Assembly: GCA_034670265.1 (NCBI GenBank)
Contig: JAXMNU010000005.1
Coordinates: 186,001-250,000 of the forward strand
Direction of reading: 5' to 3'
DNA length: 64,000 bases
Source of the DNA: Halomarinibacterium sp034670265
GTDB taxonomy: Bacteria > Bacteroidota > Bacteroidia > Flavobacteriales > Flavobacteriaceae
A program made the translations under genes and the position numbers. The stretch's first letter is position 1, and every line of letters starts with the position of its first letter. Below are positions 16,895 to 24,833 of the stretch, piece after piece. The notes under the pieces were generated by a model. That model made no database searches, was not told the origin of the DNA, and saw only the letters and a list, made by a program, of their open reading frames with translations.

Positions 16895-17797
16895 GTGGAG
16901 ATTATACCATTACATAAAGAGCATTACCCTGCCGTAGCAGAAATCTATGCCAATGGAATGGACACTGGCATTGCCACATTTGAAACGAAAGTGCCCAGCT
17001 GGGAGCAGTTCAACAATAAATTTTTACCTACTTGTCGATTTGTTGCTATTGAAAATGACGCTGTTGCTGGGTGGTGTACGTTGAGTGCCATTTCAAAAAG
17101 AGAAGTCTATAAGGGCGTTGCCGAAACCACCATTTATGTTTCAGAAAAACATCAAGGAAAAGGAATAGGGAAAACGCTGCTTAATCATTTAGTCAATGAG
17201 AGCGAAAAGGCTGGATTCTGGACATTGCAGGCTCGTATTTTTCCACAGAATAAAGCAAGTATACAATTACATAAATCCGTTGGTTTTAGGGTAATAGGAA
17301 CCAAAGAAAAAATTGGTCAACGATTTGGCGTATGGCACGACAACGTTGAATTAGAACGACGAAGCAAAAAAGTATATTACATAAAAACCCTTTTAGTCCT
17401 TTGCACTGGAAACAGTTGCCGAAGCCAAATGGCTCACGGCTATTTAAAAGAATTTGGAAAAGATAAAATTCAGGTTTTTAGCGCAGGAATAGAAACCCAC
17501 GGATTAAATCCTGGAGCAGTTTCTATTATGGCAGAAGATGGTATTGATATTTCGAATCATACCTCAAATCATGTAGATGAATACCACGGAATTAATTGGG
17601 ATTTTATCATTACGGTTTGTGAACATACCAACGAAAACTGTCCCTTTATCCCAGCACCCAATGCCAAAAGATTGCATCATAATTTTTTCGATCCTTCAAA
17701 AGTAGATGGTACTGCCGAAGAAAAACATGTGGCCTTTGAAAAGACCAGAAATGAAATAAAAGAGTATTGTCTTGAATTTCTATCCAATTATGCCTAA
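16895..17797 (+). CDS. GNAT acetyltransferase - arsenate reductase fusion (ArsN-ArsC type)
   Basis: A two-domain protein of 300 residues with a GTG start. Residues 1-155 are a GNAT N-acetyltransferase of the phosphinothricin/ArsN class, with the acetyl-CoA loop QGKGIGK at 87-93. Residues about 163-300 are a thioredoxin-coupled, low-molecular-weight-phosphatase-type ArsC, with the P-loop CTGNSCR at 170-176. C242 and C249 match the redox pair of S. aureus ArsC (VCEHTNENCP). By family knowledge ArsC reduces As(V) to As(III), and ArsN-type GNATs acetylate arsinothricin or phosphinothricin; that this GNAT does so is inference. It forms a pair with arsR. No arsenite efflux gene (acr3/arsB) follows. 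Confidence 0.88.
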   Translation: MEIIPLHKEHYPAVAEIYANGMDTGIATFETKVPSWEQFNNKFLPTCRFVAIENDAVAGWCTLSAISKREVYKGVAETTIYVSEKHQGKGIGKTLLNHLVNESEKAGFWTLQARIFPQNKASIQLHKSVGFRVIGTKEKIGQRFGVWHDNVELERRSKKVYYIKTLLVLCTGNSCRSQMAHGYLKEFGKDKIQVFSAGIETHGLNPGAVSIMAEDGIDISNHTSNHVDEYHGINWDFIITVCEHTNENCPFIPAPNAKRLHHNFFDPSKVDGTAEEKHVAFEKTRNEIKEYCLEFLSNYA

Positions 17798-18025
17798 GAA
17801 TTCATTATTGAAAATAAAAATTCCTAAATTCTTTTTAAGTCATTTATTTTCATACATTTATCATAACTAATTAACCAAATTATTATTTATTAATCTATTT
17901 TCTATAAAATAGATTCAAAAGTGAGTAACATATTTTTACTTACTAAATCGATTGTTTGACAAATCGATAACATATTTTGGTTAAAAAGGATATTTAGTGT
18001 TTCAGCATATCAAATCCTTACCAAA

Positions 18026-19057
18026 ATGAATCTAAAGCATTCTGTACTTATTGGGCTTTTGATTACTGTAATTGCCCTTATCACCTGGGAAATTTATTGG
18101 CGAAATCAAGGATTTACTCCCACATTAGATGATAATGAAGCCCTTTGGGCAGTTCAAAGAGCAAAAGTTGATAATTTATCAAAAGAAGATGTAGTCTTGG
18201 TGGGATCCTCAAGAGTACATTTTGATATCCAGCTGGATGAATGGGAAAAGAAGATGGGCGAAAAACCTATTCAACTAGCTGCTGGGGGCTGTTCCCCTTT
18301 GCCTGTTTTTCATGATATTGTAAATAACTCTAGTTTTAACGGAACTATTCTAGTTGGGGTTACTCCCGGCTTATTTTTTTCCACTACATTTCCAAAAGCA
18401 CAGCCATGGGCTTGGCCCCAGGCTAGAGTTGATTATTTTCATAATAGAACCTATGCCCAACAATTAAATCACTTTTTTTCACTTCCATTGCAAAACAGCT
18501 TTACATTTATTAGTGAAACTGAAGGGGTGGATGGCATTAATTTGAAAGAATTATTAATGAAAGTCCATATTAATGACCGAGTCGTTGACCCTATGCCCCC
18601 GTTTCACACCTTTGAAGAGATTAGATTGGATAGAAATGTGCGTATGCTAAAGCGAATGGAAACAGATACCGCCTTTGCCAATACAGTAAAAAGGGTTTGG
18701 AAATTTTTTATGTCTGGTGAGGGTCCTCCTCCAGATAAGAAAGCCACCATGAGTTTCTTTCTTAGTGATTTAGAGAAGTTTAAGGCACGAGGAGGTAAGG
18801 TAATTTTATTACGTTGCCCATCAGACGGCTATTTAAGGGATTTTGAAAACAATGTAACTCCTAGAGCTACTTTTTGGGATGAATTAGTTCAGAAAGCAAA
18901 TGTCCCTGCCTATCACTTTGAAGACTATACACAATTACAAAATTTAACGATCCCCGAGTGGTCCCACCTAACAGCTGACGATGCCGATATTTTTACTAAT
19001 GAGTTTCTTGATATTTTAATTAAAGACCAAGTATTAAATCCATCTAAATCGAACTAA
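18026..19057 (+). CDS. SGNH-fold protein of a polysaccharide O-acetylation pair (AlgJ/DltD-like)
   Basis: A 343-residue protein anchored by one N-terminal membrane helix (about 6-22), with the remainder predicted periplasmic. The nucleophile block is VVLVGSSRVHFDI (GSSR at 60-63), and a C-terminal EWSHL places a His at 314 with Glu at the usual Asp position of the DxxH motif. It immediately precedes an MBOAT gene (2-base gap). This pairing matches AlgI/AlgJ and PatA/PatB systems, in which MBOAT passes acetyl groups across the membrane and the SGNH partner transfers them to a sugar polymer. The polymer cannot be identified here, as no glycosyltransferases are near. A 228-base AT-rich stretch without a visible gene lies upstream. 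Confidence 0.72.
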   Translation: MNLKHSVLIGLLITVIALITWEIYWRNQGFTPTLDDNEALWAVQRAKVDNLSKEDVVLVGSSRVHFDIQLDEWEKKMGEKPIQLAAGGCSPLPVFHDIVNNSSFNGTILVGVTPGLFFSTTFPKAQPWAWPQARVDYFHNRTYAQQLNHFFSLPLQNSFTFISETEGVDGINLKELLMKVHINDRVVDPMPPFHTFEEIRLDRNVRMLKRMETDTAFANTVKRVWKFFMSGEGPPPDKKATMSFFLSDLEKFKARGGKVILLRCPSDGYLRDFENNVTPRATFWDELVQKANVPAYHFEDYTQLQNLTIPEWSHLTADDADIFTNEFLDILIKDQVLNPSKSN

Positions 19058-19059
19058 TT

Positions 19060-20475
19060 ATGTTATTCAACTCCATAAGTTTCATAGTTTTTTTGATTAT
19101 TGTTTTAGCGCTTTATTATGCCCCTATCCTCAATTGGGTGGCTAAAAAAAGGATGCTCCTGTTTTCAAGTTATGTCTTTTATGGTTTATGGAATCCCCCA
19201 TTAGTAATATTGCTTTGGATTTCGACCCTCGTAGATTGGACAGCAGGAAAAAAGTTAGCCATTGAAACAAATAACAGAAAAAGAAAGCTTTGGTTACTGC
19301 TAAGTATGTTTGTAAATCTAGGGTTTCTTGGGTTTTTTAAATACGGGAATTTCCTGCTTGAAAATTTTACGGCCTTATTGAATACCATAGGAATTGAATT
19401 CCAAGCAAGGCCTATGGACATTATTCTTCCTATGGGAATATCGTTTTACACATTCCAAACCATGTCTTATACTATCGATATGTACCACAAACGTACCGAA
19501 CGAGCTAGGACGTTTTTAGATTTTGCGTTGTATGTTACCTTTTTTCCGCAATTAGTAGCAGGTCCCATTGTGAGAGCACAAGATTTAATTTCACAATTTT
19601 ATGAAGCAAAGAAAGCAACCATAAATCAATTTCTTTGGGGGGTGTTTTTATTAACTATAGGACTCTTTCAAAAAGTAGTATTGGCAGATACGTTACTTTC
19701 CAATACTGCAGACGATGTGTACGGCGCAGGTAAAGTTCTCCACGGTTTAGATGCGTGGACGGGCACATTAGCCTTTTCGGGTCAAATCTTTTTTGATTTT
19801 GCAGGGTATTCTACTTGTGCTATAGGAATAGCATTAATGCTAGGAATCATATTACCCGATAACTTTAGGTATCCCTATGCTGCCATTGGATTTTCAGATT
19901 TATGGCGACGTTGGCACATTTCATTATCTACTTGGTTACGTGACTATTTATACATTCCCTTAGGAGGAAATAAGCATGGGATTATTAGAATGTATGTGGC
20001 GTTAATGGTCACTATGCTTCTAGGAGGCTTATGGCACGGTGCCGCTTGGACATTTGTTGTTTGGGGAGCCTTACACGGAATTTATTTAGTTGTAGAACGA
20101 TTATTAAGAAGTAAAATTCATATTAAAATTAATGCCTTTAATGGTGTTTTTCTTGCCTTACTTACCTACACACTTGTTAATTTTACTTGGGTATTTTTTA
20201 GAGCTAGAGAGTTTTCAACAGCAAAAAATATGATTGCTTCTATGTTATTTATTAATGATGGAGGCGAGAAAATTGTCCCTTCATTCGATATCCTTAAAGT
20301 TTTTGTGCTAATAACCTTATTATTTATTTGTCATTGGATGATGCGCAATACTTCTATGAAAGAAGTGTCATTAAAAACCCCTGCTTGGGTATTAGGTGTG
20401 GTTTGGGGAATTATGTTGTTCCTCATTGCTATTTCACAGGGAAGTGGCGAACAGTTTATCTACTTTCAATTTTAA
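19060..20475 (+). CDS. MBOAT-family O-acyltransferase (AlgI-like)
   Basis: A 471-residue polytopic membrane protein with about 10-12 hydrophobic segments. Family marks are ILPMGISFYTFQTMSY, FFPQLVAGPIVRA, FSDLWRRWHISLSTWLRDY, YIPLGG, and the active-site region LWHGAAWTFVVWGALHG with the conserved His residues at 326 and 339. It moves acyl groups, typically acetyl, across the inner membrane for modification of cell-surface polysaccharide. It is paired with the SGNH protein directly upstream. Confidence 0.93.
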   Translation: MLFNSISFIVFLIIVLALYYAPILNWVAKKRMLLFSSYVFYGLWNPPLVILLWISTLVDWTAGKKLAIETNNRKRKLWLLLSMFVNLGFLGFFKYGNFLLENFTALLNTIGIEFQARPMDIILPMGISFYTFQTMSYTIDMYHKRTERARTFLDFALYVTFFPQLVAGPIVRAQDLISQFYEAKKATINQFLWGVFLLTIGLFQKVVLADTLLSNTADDVYGAGKVLHGLDAWTGTLAFSGQIFFDFAGYSTCAIGIALMLGIILPDNFRYPYAAIGFSDLWRRWHISLSTWLRDYLYIPLGGNKHGIIRMYVALMVTMLLGGLWHGAAWTFVVWGALHGIYLVVERLLRSKIHIKINAFNGVFLALLTYTLVNFTWVFFRAREFSTAKNMIASMLFINDGGEKIVPSFDILKVFVLITLLFICHWMMRNTSMKEVSLKTPAWVLGVVWGIMLFLIAISQGSGEQFIYFQF

Positions 20476-20532
20476 AATTAGAATTAAACTGTAAAAAACT
20501 TTAACTTTATAGAAACCAATCTATAATATTCA

Positions 20533-20898
20533 ATGGCACTTTTCACTAAAATCCTCATTGGCATTATTGCCTTTCTTCATCTATATTTTTTTTATTTTGA
20601 AACGTTTGCTTGGACAAGTAAGGGTCCAAAAATATTTCGGAGTTTCCCTAAAGACTTATTCTCAAAGACAAAATCCATGATGGCAAACCAAGGGTTGTAT
20701 AATGGATTCTTGGCAGCAGGCTTGATTTGGACTTTCTTTATTGAAAATGAAGCTTGGCAAAACAACATAGCCTTATTCTTTTTAAACTGTATTATCATTG
20801 CTGGTATTGTAGGTGCCTACACAGTTTCAAAGAAAATTTTTTGGATACAAGCATTTCCCGCCATTATTGCAGCTGGTTTTCTACTATTTCCTTTGTAA
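20533..20898 (+). CDS. DUF1304 small membrane protein
   Basis: A 121-residue protein with four hydrophobic helices. The pattern FLHLYFFYFETFAW, then MMANQGLYNGFLAAGLIW and AGIVGAYTVSKKIFWIQAFPA, identifies DUF1304. Function is unknown. It lies 57 bases after the MBOAT gene and before the DUF6090 array. Confidence 0.87.
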   Translation: MALFTKILIGIIAFLHLYFFYFETFAWTSKGPKIFRSFPKDLFSKTKSMMANQGLYNGFLAAGLIWTFFIENEAWQNNIALFFLNCIIIAGIVGAYTVSKKIFWIQAFPAIIAAGFLLFPL

Positions 20899-20946
20899 CG
20901 GTCATTTCGTAACAAAATAATACTTATGGACACTCATTAGTTTACA

Positions 20947-20971
20947 CCTCTAATTTTCATATATTTAGAGG
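20947..20971 (+). promoter_or_regulatory. Candidate promoter/dyad ahead of the DUF6090 array
   Basis: TATATTTA at 20960-20967 differs from the TAnnTTTG -7 box at one base. It is embedded in a perfect 7-base inverted repeat CCTCTAA (20947-20953) / TTAGAGG (20965-20971). The first array gene starts 17 bases later. The overlap of dyad and -7 box would suit an operator; this is only a positional inference. Confidence 0.3.
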
Positions 20972-20987
20972 AACTAAACTAACCTCC

Positions 20988-21758
20988 ATGATTAAATTCT
21001 TCCGCAGGATAAGGCAACGCCTTGTATCTGAAAATAAGGTTTCAAAATACGTACTCTATGCTATAGGAGAAATCATACTAGTTGTCATTGGTATTCTCAT
21101 TGCCCTGCAGATTAATAATGCCAACGAAGTAAGAAAAGAAAGAGCCAAGGAGATTCATTATTTAAAAAACATTAAAACCGATTTAATACTTAATATTAAA
21201 AACATTGAAACAGTTATAGATACTCGTGCTACCAAAATTGAATCTGCAAATACGGTTTTAGAATATTTTGAAGGTAAACCCCTAGAAGACCTAGATCATT
21301 TTAACCATAATTCTTTGAATGTCTATGTCTTTCACAAATTTTACCAAATTAATAATACCTTTCAAGAATTAACCAATTCTGGTAATCTGGCTTTATTTTC
21401 AAACGATTCCATAAAAAATAATTTGCTCAACTTAGATGCCCTTTACAAAGAATTAAAAGGAGAAGAAGAGCATTATAATTTCGATGGACAAGAATTATTG
21501 TATAAACCCTTGTACAAGACTGTAGATTTAAATCCTGTTTTAAAAAAGTTTGCCTATGATGTAAGTAAAGGTCAAACAGGAGAAAATGTTGACCTTCCTA
21601 AATCTGGATTTGAAAATATTTTAAAGGATTTAAGCCATAAAAATGGTTTTGTTATGGCTGTATACGAGCTAACCGTAATGAATGGCCAGCTAGAGAGAAT
21701 GAAAGTAATGTCCAACGATCTCATTCGATTAATTGATAAAGAATTAACTATAAACTAA
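20988..21758 (+). CDS. DUF6090-type membrane protein, copy 1 of 10
   Basis: A 256-residue protein that opens the array. Residues 1-21 are strongly basic (MIKFFRRIRQRL...), residues 22-42 form one membrane helix containing YAIGEIILVVIGILIAL, and about 210 residues follow. By the positive-inside rule the N-terminus is cytoplasmic and the large domain periplasmic. The second family motif is NSGNLALF (SG at 131-132), within a helical region after an aromatic strand (YVFHKFYQ). The tail helix ends LIRLIDKEL. Compared with the consensus it has V13, V18 and A45 in place of the Trp in QINNWNE. I assign the family from the ALQINNxNE motif; no function is known. The SnoaL lipoprotein follows 12 bases on. 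Confidence 0.85.
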   Translation: MIKFFRRIRQRLVSENKVSKYVLYAIGEIILVVIGILIALQINNANEVRKERAKEIHYLKNIKTDLILNIKNIETVIDTRATKIESANTVLEYFEGKPLEDLDHFNHNSLNVYVFHKFYQINNTFQELTNSGNLALFSNDSIKNNLLNLDALYKELKGEEEHYNFDGQELLYKPLYKTVDLNPVLKKFAYDVSKGQTGENVDLPKSGFENILKDLSHKNGFVMAVYELTVMNGQLERMKVMSNDLIRLIDKELTIN

Positions 21759-21770
21759 ACCAACCAAATT

Positions 21771-22658
21771 ATGAAAACAACTATTAAATTATTTTTTGTT
21801 ACAGCACTTGTAATGGTGACTGCCTGCTCCAATCCTAACAAACAAGTAGAAGACAATATTGCCAAGTATACTACTGTTTGGGATGAAATTATCAATGACG
21901 GAAAGTTGGATCTTATTAACGATACAAATTTCGATTCTCAAATTACCCTCATCACTAGCCCAGAAAATGTTGTGGGTATCGATGCTTTTAAAGCCTATTA
22001 TTCAAATTTTACAACAGGTTTTTCAAATCCCGAATTTTCCATTGTCGATATTTTTGGACAAGGAGACAAACTTGTAAAACATTGGAAATTTAAAGGAACC
22101 CACAGTGGTGATTTCTTCGGAATTCCCGCAACTGGCAAAACAATAGATATAGAAGGAACCACTATTGCCGTTATGAAAGATGGCAAGATTGCTCAAGAAC
22201 AGGATTTTATGGATAATTTGTCTTTTATGTCTCAATTGGGTATTGACCCTTTGCTTAATGCAGATAATGTTGCAACAGTTTTAGGGTTATATGACAATTT
22301 CGGTAAAGGAGATGTACCTGCTGTGTTAGCTGCATTAGACGAAAAAGTGGAGTGGAATGAGGCAGAAGGAAATGCACTTGCAGACAAAAACCCTTACATT
22401 GGTCCAGATGCCGTTTTAAACGGTGTTTTTACACGTGTATTGGAGGGTTTTCCTAATTTCACTTTAAACAATATTGTACTTCACAATATGGAAAACAATC
22501 AAGTTTTGGCTACACTGCGTTATAAAGGAACAAATAAAAGTACTGGAAAGGATCTTAATGCTCAAGCAGCACATTTATGGACTTTAAAAGACGGAAAAAT
22601 AATTGCTTTCCAACAGTATGTAGACACTAAGCAACTAAATGACATAGGGAGAAAGTAA
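21771..22658 (+). CDS. Lipoprotein with two SnoaL/NTF2-like domains
   Basis: A 295-residue exported protein. The signal ends in the lipobox VTAC (C19). Two NTF2-like units follow: about 30-155 (FKAYYSNFTTGFSNPEFSIV, HWKFKGTHSGDFFGIPATGK, the usual SnoaL polyketide-cyclase-like pattern) and about 165-292 (VLGLYDNFGKGDVPAVLAAL, LATLRYKGTNKSTGK). The fold binds small hydrophobic molecules in many enzymes; the ligand here is unknown. It sits 12 bases after array copy 1, and a strong terminator follows it. Copy 1 and this gene therefore look like one transcript, separate from the rest of the array. Confidence 0.82.
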   Translation: MKTTIKLFFVTALVMVTACSNPNKQVEDNIAKYTTVWDEIINDGKLDLINDTNFDSQITLITSPENVVGIDAFKAYYSNFTTGFSNPEFSIVDIFGQGDKLVKHWKFKGTHSGDFFGIPATGKTIDIEGTTIAVMKDGKIAQEQDFMDNLSFMSQLGIDPLLNADNVATVLGLYDNFGKGDVPAVLAALDEKVEWNEAEGNALADKNPYIGPDAVLNGVFTRVLEGFPNFTLNNIVLHNMENNQVLATLRYKGTNKSTGKDLNAQAAHLWTLKDGKIIAFQQYVDTKQLNDIGRK

Positions 22659-22669
22659 AGTATTCATTA

Positions 22670-22716
22670 GGGCTTCAGCTAAGGTATAATAATTCATTTA
22701 GTTGAAGTCCTTTTTA
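22670..22716 (+). terminator. Rho-independent terminator between SnoaL gene and array copy 2
   Basis: GGGCTTCAGCTAA (22670-22682) pairs along all 13 positions with TTAGTTGAAGTCC (22698-22710), two of them G-U pairs. TTTTTATTATTTTT follows. Confidence 0.85.
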
Positions 22717-22728
22717 TTATTTTTAATC

Positions 22729-23469
22729 ATGATCAAATTCTTCCGCCATATCCGACAACGGCTCCTTTCCGAGAATAAATTCTCGAAATATATGCTCTAC
22801 GCCATTGGGGAAATTATTCTCGTGGTTATTGGGATTTTAATTGCGTTGCAGATTAATACTTGGAACGATTTCAGGAAAAAAAACAATCTCAAGGCTAATT
22901 ATATAGAATCTTTAAAAAGGGATTTATCTGCTGATGTTATTTATTTTAAAACGCAAATTATAGCGGATAGCATCGATTTAGCAAAGATGTTCTCATTTTC
23001 AAAAAGATTATCAAATTCATTAACAACAAAGGACACGTTAATCCAAATTGCACGATTTGAATTTTTACCATTTACAGATATCAACAATGAGCTAAATATG
23101 TCAACTTACAATTCGTTGATTTCCACGGGAAATATTGATGTTTTTGATAGAAAAACAACTGAGTCTTTATTAAAATTCAATAATCTACAATTAAACGCAA
23201 ATAGTATGATTGATAGAAATGATGAACTGTATTTTAATTCTGTGGTTGTCTATAGAAACAAATACCCCTTTAATAGTGAAAGAAATGGCATTAATGGTCA
23301 TTTTATGGATTCATTTTGGACTTCTATTGATGAAAATAATCTCAAATCTGATTTTAATGGAATTCTCACTGCGAAAATATCAATGCTCGACAACTCCATT
23401 CTCGGCAAAAAGGCATTGCTAATTAAAACCGAAGAAATGTTAAACACCTTAAATGTCAATTTTGATTAA
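22729..23469 (+). CDS. DUF6090-type membrane protein, copy 2 of 10
   Basis: 246 residues from ATG 22729, the start shared by the family (MIKFF). An earlier in-frame ATG at 22702 lies inside the terminator stem and is rejected. It has a basic N-terminus with FRHIRQ, and a membrane helix identical to the consensus. The second motif is STGNIDVF. Its C-terminal domain is the most divergent and the tail is short (NTLNVNFD). A 62-base block of its 5' end (22756-22817) is identical to copy 3. The stop overlaps the start of copy 3, so the two are translationally coupled. A putative promoter was not found between the terminator and the start. Confidence 0.83.
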   Translation: MIKFFRHIRQRLLSENKFSKYMLYAIGEIILVVIGILIALQINTWNDFRKKNNLKANYIESLKRDLSADVIYFKTQIIADSIDLAKMFSFSKRLSNSLTTKDTLIQIARFEFLPFTDINNELNMSTYNSLISTGNIDVFDRKTTESLLKFNNLQLNANSMIDRNDELYFNSVVVYRNKYPFNSERNGINGHFMDSFWTSIDENNLKSDFNGILTAKISMLDNSILGKKALLIKTEEMLNTLNVNFD

Positions 23470-24253
23470 ATTTTTCCGAAAAATCCGTCAACGGCTCCTT
23501 TCCGAGAATAAATTCTCGAAATATATGCTCTACGCCATTGGGGAAATTATCCTTGTGGTTATTGGAATTTTAATTGCACTCCAAATTAATAATTGGAATG
23601 AGCGAAGAAAAGAACGCACCGTAGAAGTAAATTTTCTGAAAAATCTTCGTGCCGATTTGATAAGTGAAATTGACAACAATCAGTTTTTTGCCAAGTACCG
23701 TTTTGAAAAAGCAGCAGCAAGCAGTGCGCTCCTTAACGGAAAGGAACCCAATACTATTGAAGATGTTCAAGCCTATACAGATACTTACGAGAGTGTTTTT
23801 GTGTGGCAAATTTTTGTCCCTAATAACAATACTTTTAAAGAATTATTGAGCTCTGGAAATCTTAGTTTTATTAAAAATGATGCTATTAAAAATGGGCTGT
23901 TAGAATTAGACAAAAGGTATGTGGCCATTGCCTCTGGGGAAGAACACATGCGTAGGGAATACGAGGACTATTTGTACGACCCACATATGCAAAACATTAG
24001 AGCGCTTGGCTTTTTCAATTTAAATAAGCCTGCCTATGGATTTCCCGAAAGGCTATCCGCTAAAGACATAGATCCTTCCCAATTTGAAGAATTAATAAAC
24101 GATGCCAAATGGCAGCACAACAACGATAAATTTAAAAACGGACTACGCCTCTCGTTTATGAATAATGGATACTTGGCAGGAATTCACAAAGATTTGGTTC
24201 AATACATTGAAAAATTAATTGCTTTAATTGACGAAGAAATCTCAAAAGGATAA
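23453..24253 (+). CDS. DUF6090-type membrane protein, copy 3 of 10
   Basis: 266 residues from ATG 23453 (MSILIKFF), overlapping copy 2 by 17 bases. The family start aligns with a TTG at 23462, which would overlap by 8 bases; either is possible. The membrane helix matches the consensus and is followed by NNWNERRKERTVE. The second motif is SSGNLSFIKND, preceded by FVWQIFVPNNNTF; the C-terminal helix ends LIALIDEEISKG. Overall it is most like copy 1 in the middle region (EEHMRREYEDYLYDP against EEHYNFDGQELLYKP), although its 5' end is nearest copy 2. That suggests conversion of 5' ends. The RidA-like gene begins 39 bases later. Confidence 0.84.
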   Translation: MSILIKFFRKIRQRLLSENKFSKYMLYAIGEIILVVIGILIALQINNWNERRKERTVEVNFLKNLRADLISEIDNNQFFAKYRFEKAAASSALLNGKEPNTIEDVQAYTDTYESVFVWQIFVPNNNTFKELLSSGNLSFIKNDAIKNGLLELDKRYVAIASGEEHMRREYEDYLYDPHMQNIRALGFFNLNKPAYGFPERLSAKDIDPSQFEELINDAKWQHNNDKFKNGLRLSFMNNGYLAGIHKDLVQYIEKLIALIDEEISKG

Positions 24254-24292
24254 AAACAATAAAAACTAACTAACCTTTTAAACCACCCAATT

Positions 24293-24799
24293 ATGAAAAA
24301 ACTAACGCTAACTACGCTTTTAATTACATTAATTTTCACCATTTCAAGCTGTGAACAAAAGGAAAAAGAAACGGTCAAAGAAGTTGAAAAAGAAGTTGTC
24401 ATTGAAGCCGAAAAACCCGAATATTTTTCACTTAGACCCGAAGTTGAAAAAGCCTACGGATATTCCCACGCCGTTAAAATAGGGAATAGCATTAAAGTTT
24501 CTGGTGCTGTAAGTATGGACGATGAAGGCAATCCCACTGCGGTAGGTGATTTAGCACAACAAATGAAAAACTGTTATACAGATTTGGAAAAAGTTTTAAA
24601 ACACTATGGATGTACTTTTGACGATGTAGTGGTAGAAAATATTTTCACTACCAATATGCCATTGTTTCTTGAAAACGCTGGCTACAGAGGTGAGATTTAT
24701 AAAAACCATTTCCCAACCGGTTCGTGGCTTGGAGTAAAAGAATTAGCAATCCCCGAATTTATGATTGAAATAGAATTAGAAGTTCATAAAACTAATTAA
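24293..24799 (+). CDS. Exported RidA-like lipoprotein
   Basis: 168 residues. The signal ends in a lipobox-like ISSC (C20), and an acidic/Lys linker (about 21-45) joins it to a RidA/YjgF-fold domain (about 46-168: YGYSHAVKIGNSIKVSGAVS, QMKNCYTDLEKVLKHYGCTF, ENIFTTNMPLFL, then IEIELEVH). Typical RidA enamine deaminases are cytoplasmic and carry an Arg shortly after the Pro of the FP..R segment. Here the equivalent stretch is FPTGSWLGVKEL, with no Arg, so deaminase activity is unlikely and ligand binding more probable. It lies inside the DUF6090 array, 34 bases before copy 4. Confidence 0.82.
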   Translation: MKKLTLTTLLITLIFTISSCEQKEKETVKEVEKEVVIEAEKPEYFSLRPEVEKAYGYSHAVKIGNSIKVSGAVSMDDEGNPTAVGDLAQQMKNCYTDLEKVLKHYGCTFDDVVVENIFTTNMPLFLENAGYRGEIYKNHFPTGSWLGVKELAIPEFMIEIELEVHKTN

Positions 24800-24833
24800 A
24801 CACTTTTCATTTCAATAAAATTTAGTTTTACTA

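Noticed and set aside
17796..17836. Possible terminator AAGAATT / AATTCTT after the GNAT-ArsC gene
   Set aside because: The seven-base A/T stem with a 24-base loop is too weak to list as a terminator.
17798..18025. 228-base gap before the SGNH gene
   Set aside because: AT-rich with no convincing ORF, RNA fold or TAnnTTTG box; nothing reported.
22702..22728. Nine extra codons before array copy 2
   Set aside because: They fall in the arm and T run of the terminator at 22670-22716, and the family start is the MIKFF Met at 22729.
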